Shown here in pieces: positions 62,406-64,000 of a stretch of 64,000 bases of DNA; position 1 is the stretch's first letter; each line of letters begins with the position of its first letter. The stretch is from Elysia chlorotica. Taxonomy: Eukaryota; Mollusca; Gastropoda; Plakobranchidae. The DNA lies in assembly GCA_003991915.1 (NCBI GenBank), contig RQTK01000529.1, forward strand, positions 140,377 to 204,376. The letters run 5' to 3'. The notes beneath the pieces are model-generated. The model was not told the origin of the DNA, ran no database searches, and saw nothing but the letters and a program-made list of their open reading frames with translations. The translations under genes and the position numbers were made by a program.

Positions 62406-63247
62406 AAATCAAACTACCCTTTTTTTATTAAGGGTCAGGTGTAAAGACAGTTAAACACGTCGAAAAGTATGTTTCTATTGTATTTATATAGTAAACCGTC
62501 TTTGTATTTACTCTACGGATCGTTTTATCTTGATATGAACACTCCTCGGGTGGGATATCATTTATGCAACTCTCTCAGGCTAACTTCGAGTCACGTGTTA
62601 ATGTGATGATACATGTACTTCCTAGAACAGAAGGTGTGAACTTGGAAAACCGACACTCATCTATTCAAGCCTATTTAATATCTTAGCCAGAAACAATATT
62701 GTAGCTAATAGCAACAGTGTATATTGTCTGCGTCACCGTTACTGTGTGGTCCACGCTCGATCGCTTATGCTTCCAACAAGTTCTTCGACCCCCTCTTTTG
62801 TGTACTAATATTGAATATCTAACCACCAACTATGAACCCTTATCAGGAAAAAGCATACCAGCGCTTGTAAATACTTACTGCATCAAGCTAAATCTTGAAA
62901 ACAATAACAGCGCATATGTTTGCCATAAATGTTGATATTTTTTAATGCCATATACGATATCAAAACGACATGTCGCACCTAATTATACACTAAGGCAGGT
63001 AAGTTTGGAGCTGGTAAAAAAAGTAAAAACGAGATCTAGGTTTCAATTATCTGTAGGCCTACGCTTTATAAAACTCAGAAGATGATCAAGTGAATAATAA
63101 AAGAAAGCTTCGATTGAGTTCGTGTCATTTACTAACCAGAAAGTGCGATCTGGATTTGATCACTGCAAAATTAAATCGGAAACTTGTGAAGTTTTAATAC
63201 TATGTATAGGATAGAGTTTTTGCCACTTATGATATGAAGACGGAATA

Positions 63248-63472
63248 GGGTTTAACGTTCAACGTCAGCACTGTATAGGCTAGATTGTGGATGATGTCTG
63301 ACAATTTTATGTTCTAGCACACACGAGACAGGGCAGGTCACATTACATTGACACTGACCCAACCAGTTCCAGGGGTCGAAATTGGACAAATAAATCTGCC
63401 GATCGTGGGACTCGAACCACCGACCTTGCAATCTGAAGACCAAAGCTTTACCAGTTGGGCCAGTTCGCCCCG
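63248..63472 (-). mobile_element. SINE with the alternative tRNA head
   Basis: Tail ggtttaacgttcaacgtcag, body gacaattttatgttctagca and gacagggcaggtcaca. On the minus strand the tRNA-like head has aactggcccaactggtaaag, an anticodon-loop-like cttcaga and the B-box ggtggttcgagtcccacg. It looks like one of the youngest and most complete copies with this head. Confidence 0.8.
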
Positions 63473-63551
63473 AGGCATGGAGAGAAAGTTCGCCAGACAG
63501 ACAGAGACAGAGGGATATAAAAGATTTTGGATCACAGACAGAAAGAATGAT

Positions 63552-63556
<5 letters not shown>

Positions 63557-63607
<51 letters not shown>
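63557..63607 (+). repeat. (GA)n microsatellite
   Basis: A pure GA tract about 85 bases downstream of the SINE at 63.3 kb. Confidence 0.97.
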
Positions 63608-63612
<5 letters not shown>

Positions 63613-64000
63613 AAAAAGAAAGAGATAGAAAGAGAGAGAAATTTACTGTAATGAGTCTGTAACATGCAATCATTTATAGCATTTGTTTTCTTTCCTCTCT
63701 CTCCCTCTCTCTCTTTTTCTGTCTCTCTCACTCCCAACGCCTTTTTGCTAGTCGATCCTTGCTCTTGCTCAATAACCCTAATTTATATTGCATGATTATG
63801 ATACTCAAAAGAAAATCAAATCACGTTCCAATCACATGCACAAAACAGGAGTGAGAGGAGGCGTAACCGATTAAAAAAACCTAATGCGAGTGAATTACTT
63901 GAAGTGCCTACATGCGTCCTCCAGCTTTAATCATCCCACAATCCCCGTGGGTTCTGAACAAGTAGTAATAAAAATATGAATAGTAGTAGTGGTAGGAGTC

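Larger units (their letters stand above)
58560..63240. other. No firm gene; possible exons and simple repeats
   Basis: AT-rich sequence with microsatellites, the 61.9-kb island, and two acceptor-like sites (59420-59421 and 61664-61665) followed by short open stretches in the phase needed by the 56711 exon. Neither is convincing alone. Confidence 0.4.

Overview
The window is eukaryotic nuclear DNA, most likely from a lophotrochozoan and probably a gastropod mollusc. It is AT-rich and gene-sparse, with short exons split by GT-AG introns. It is full of microsatellites, carries many copies of a tRNA-headed SINE whose tail resembles those of mollusc SINEs, and has two assembly gaps (32770-32974 and 47627-48600). 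No bacterial gene organisation, CRISPR array or rRNA was seen. The species assignment is an inference, not a search result.

Three multi-exon genes can be assembled with every splice phase consistent. (1) Minus strand, 25002 to 16293: an eight-exon, 427-residue serine hydrolase of the class C beta-lactamase / 'beta-lactamase domain-containing protein 2' family, with SxxK, Tyr and HxG motifs. (2) Minus strand, 32416 to 29026: a three-exon, 184-residue tubulin polymerization-promoting protein (TPPP/p25-alpha) with a strongly conserved C-terminus. (3) Plus strand, 36597 to 45129: an eight-exon, 422-residue secreted protein with a signal peptide, a uromodulin-type D8C domain, a Thr/Ser/Pro mucin linker of 36-bp repeats, and a ten-cysteine Ly6/uPAR-like C-terminus ending CCEGDACN. 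The third gene is the most interesting object here.

Two weaker gene candidates lie head to head near 56 kb: a two-exon candidate secreted protein on the minus strand (56292 to 55356) and a signal-peptide first exon on the plus strand (56711-56819) whose remaining exons are uncertain.

Region by region: 1-16 kb holds microsatellites, tandem duplications and two GC-richer islands that may be regulatory (about 4.74-5.05 kb and 10.1-10.3 kb). 16.3-25 kb is the hydrolase gene. 25.2-27.3 kb has AGATCTAGATCT-rich DNA and a 1.29-kb terminal-inverted-repeat element nested inside a SINE. 29-32.4 kb is TPPP with a SINE in an intron. 36.6-45.1 kb is the D8C-mucin-LU gene with SINEs in its introns, followed by a roughly 50-bp minisatellite. 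47.6-55 kb is gap, microsatellite and a SINE cluster. 55.3-56.8 kb holds the candidate divergent pair. 57-64 kb is repeat-rich and largely geneless, with a third possible regulatory island near 61.9 kb. The three genes show no sign of acting together.
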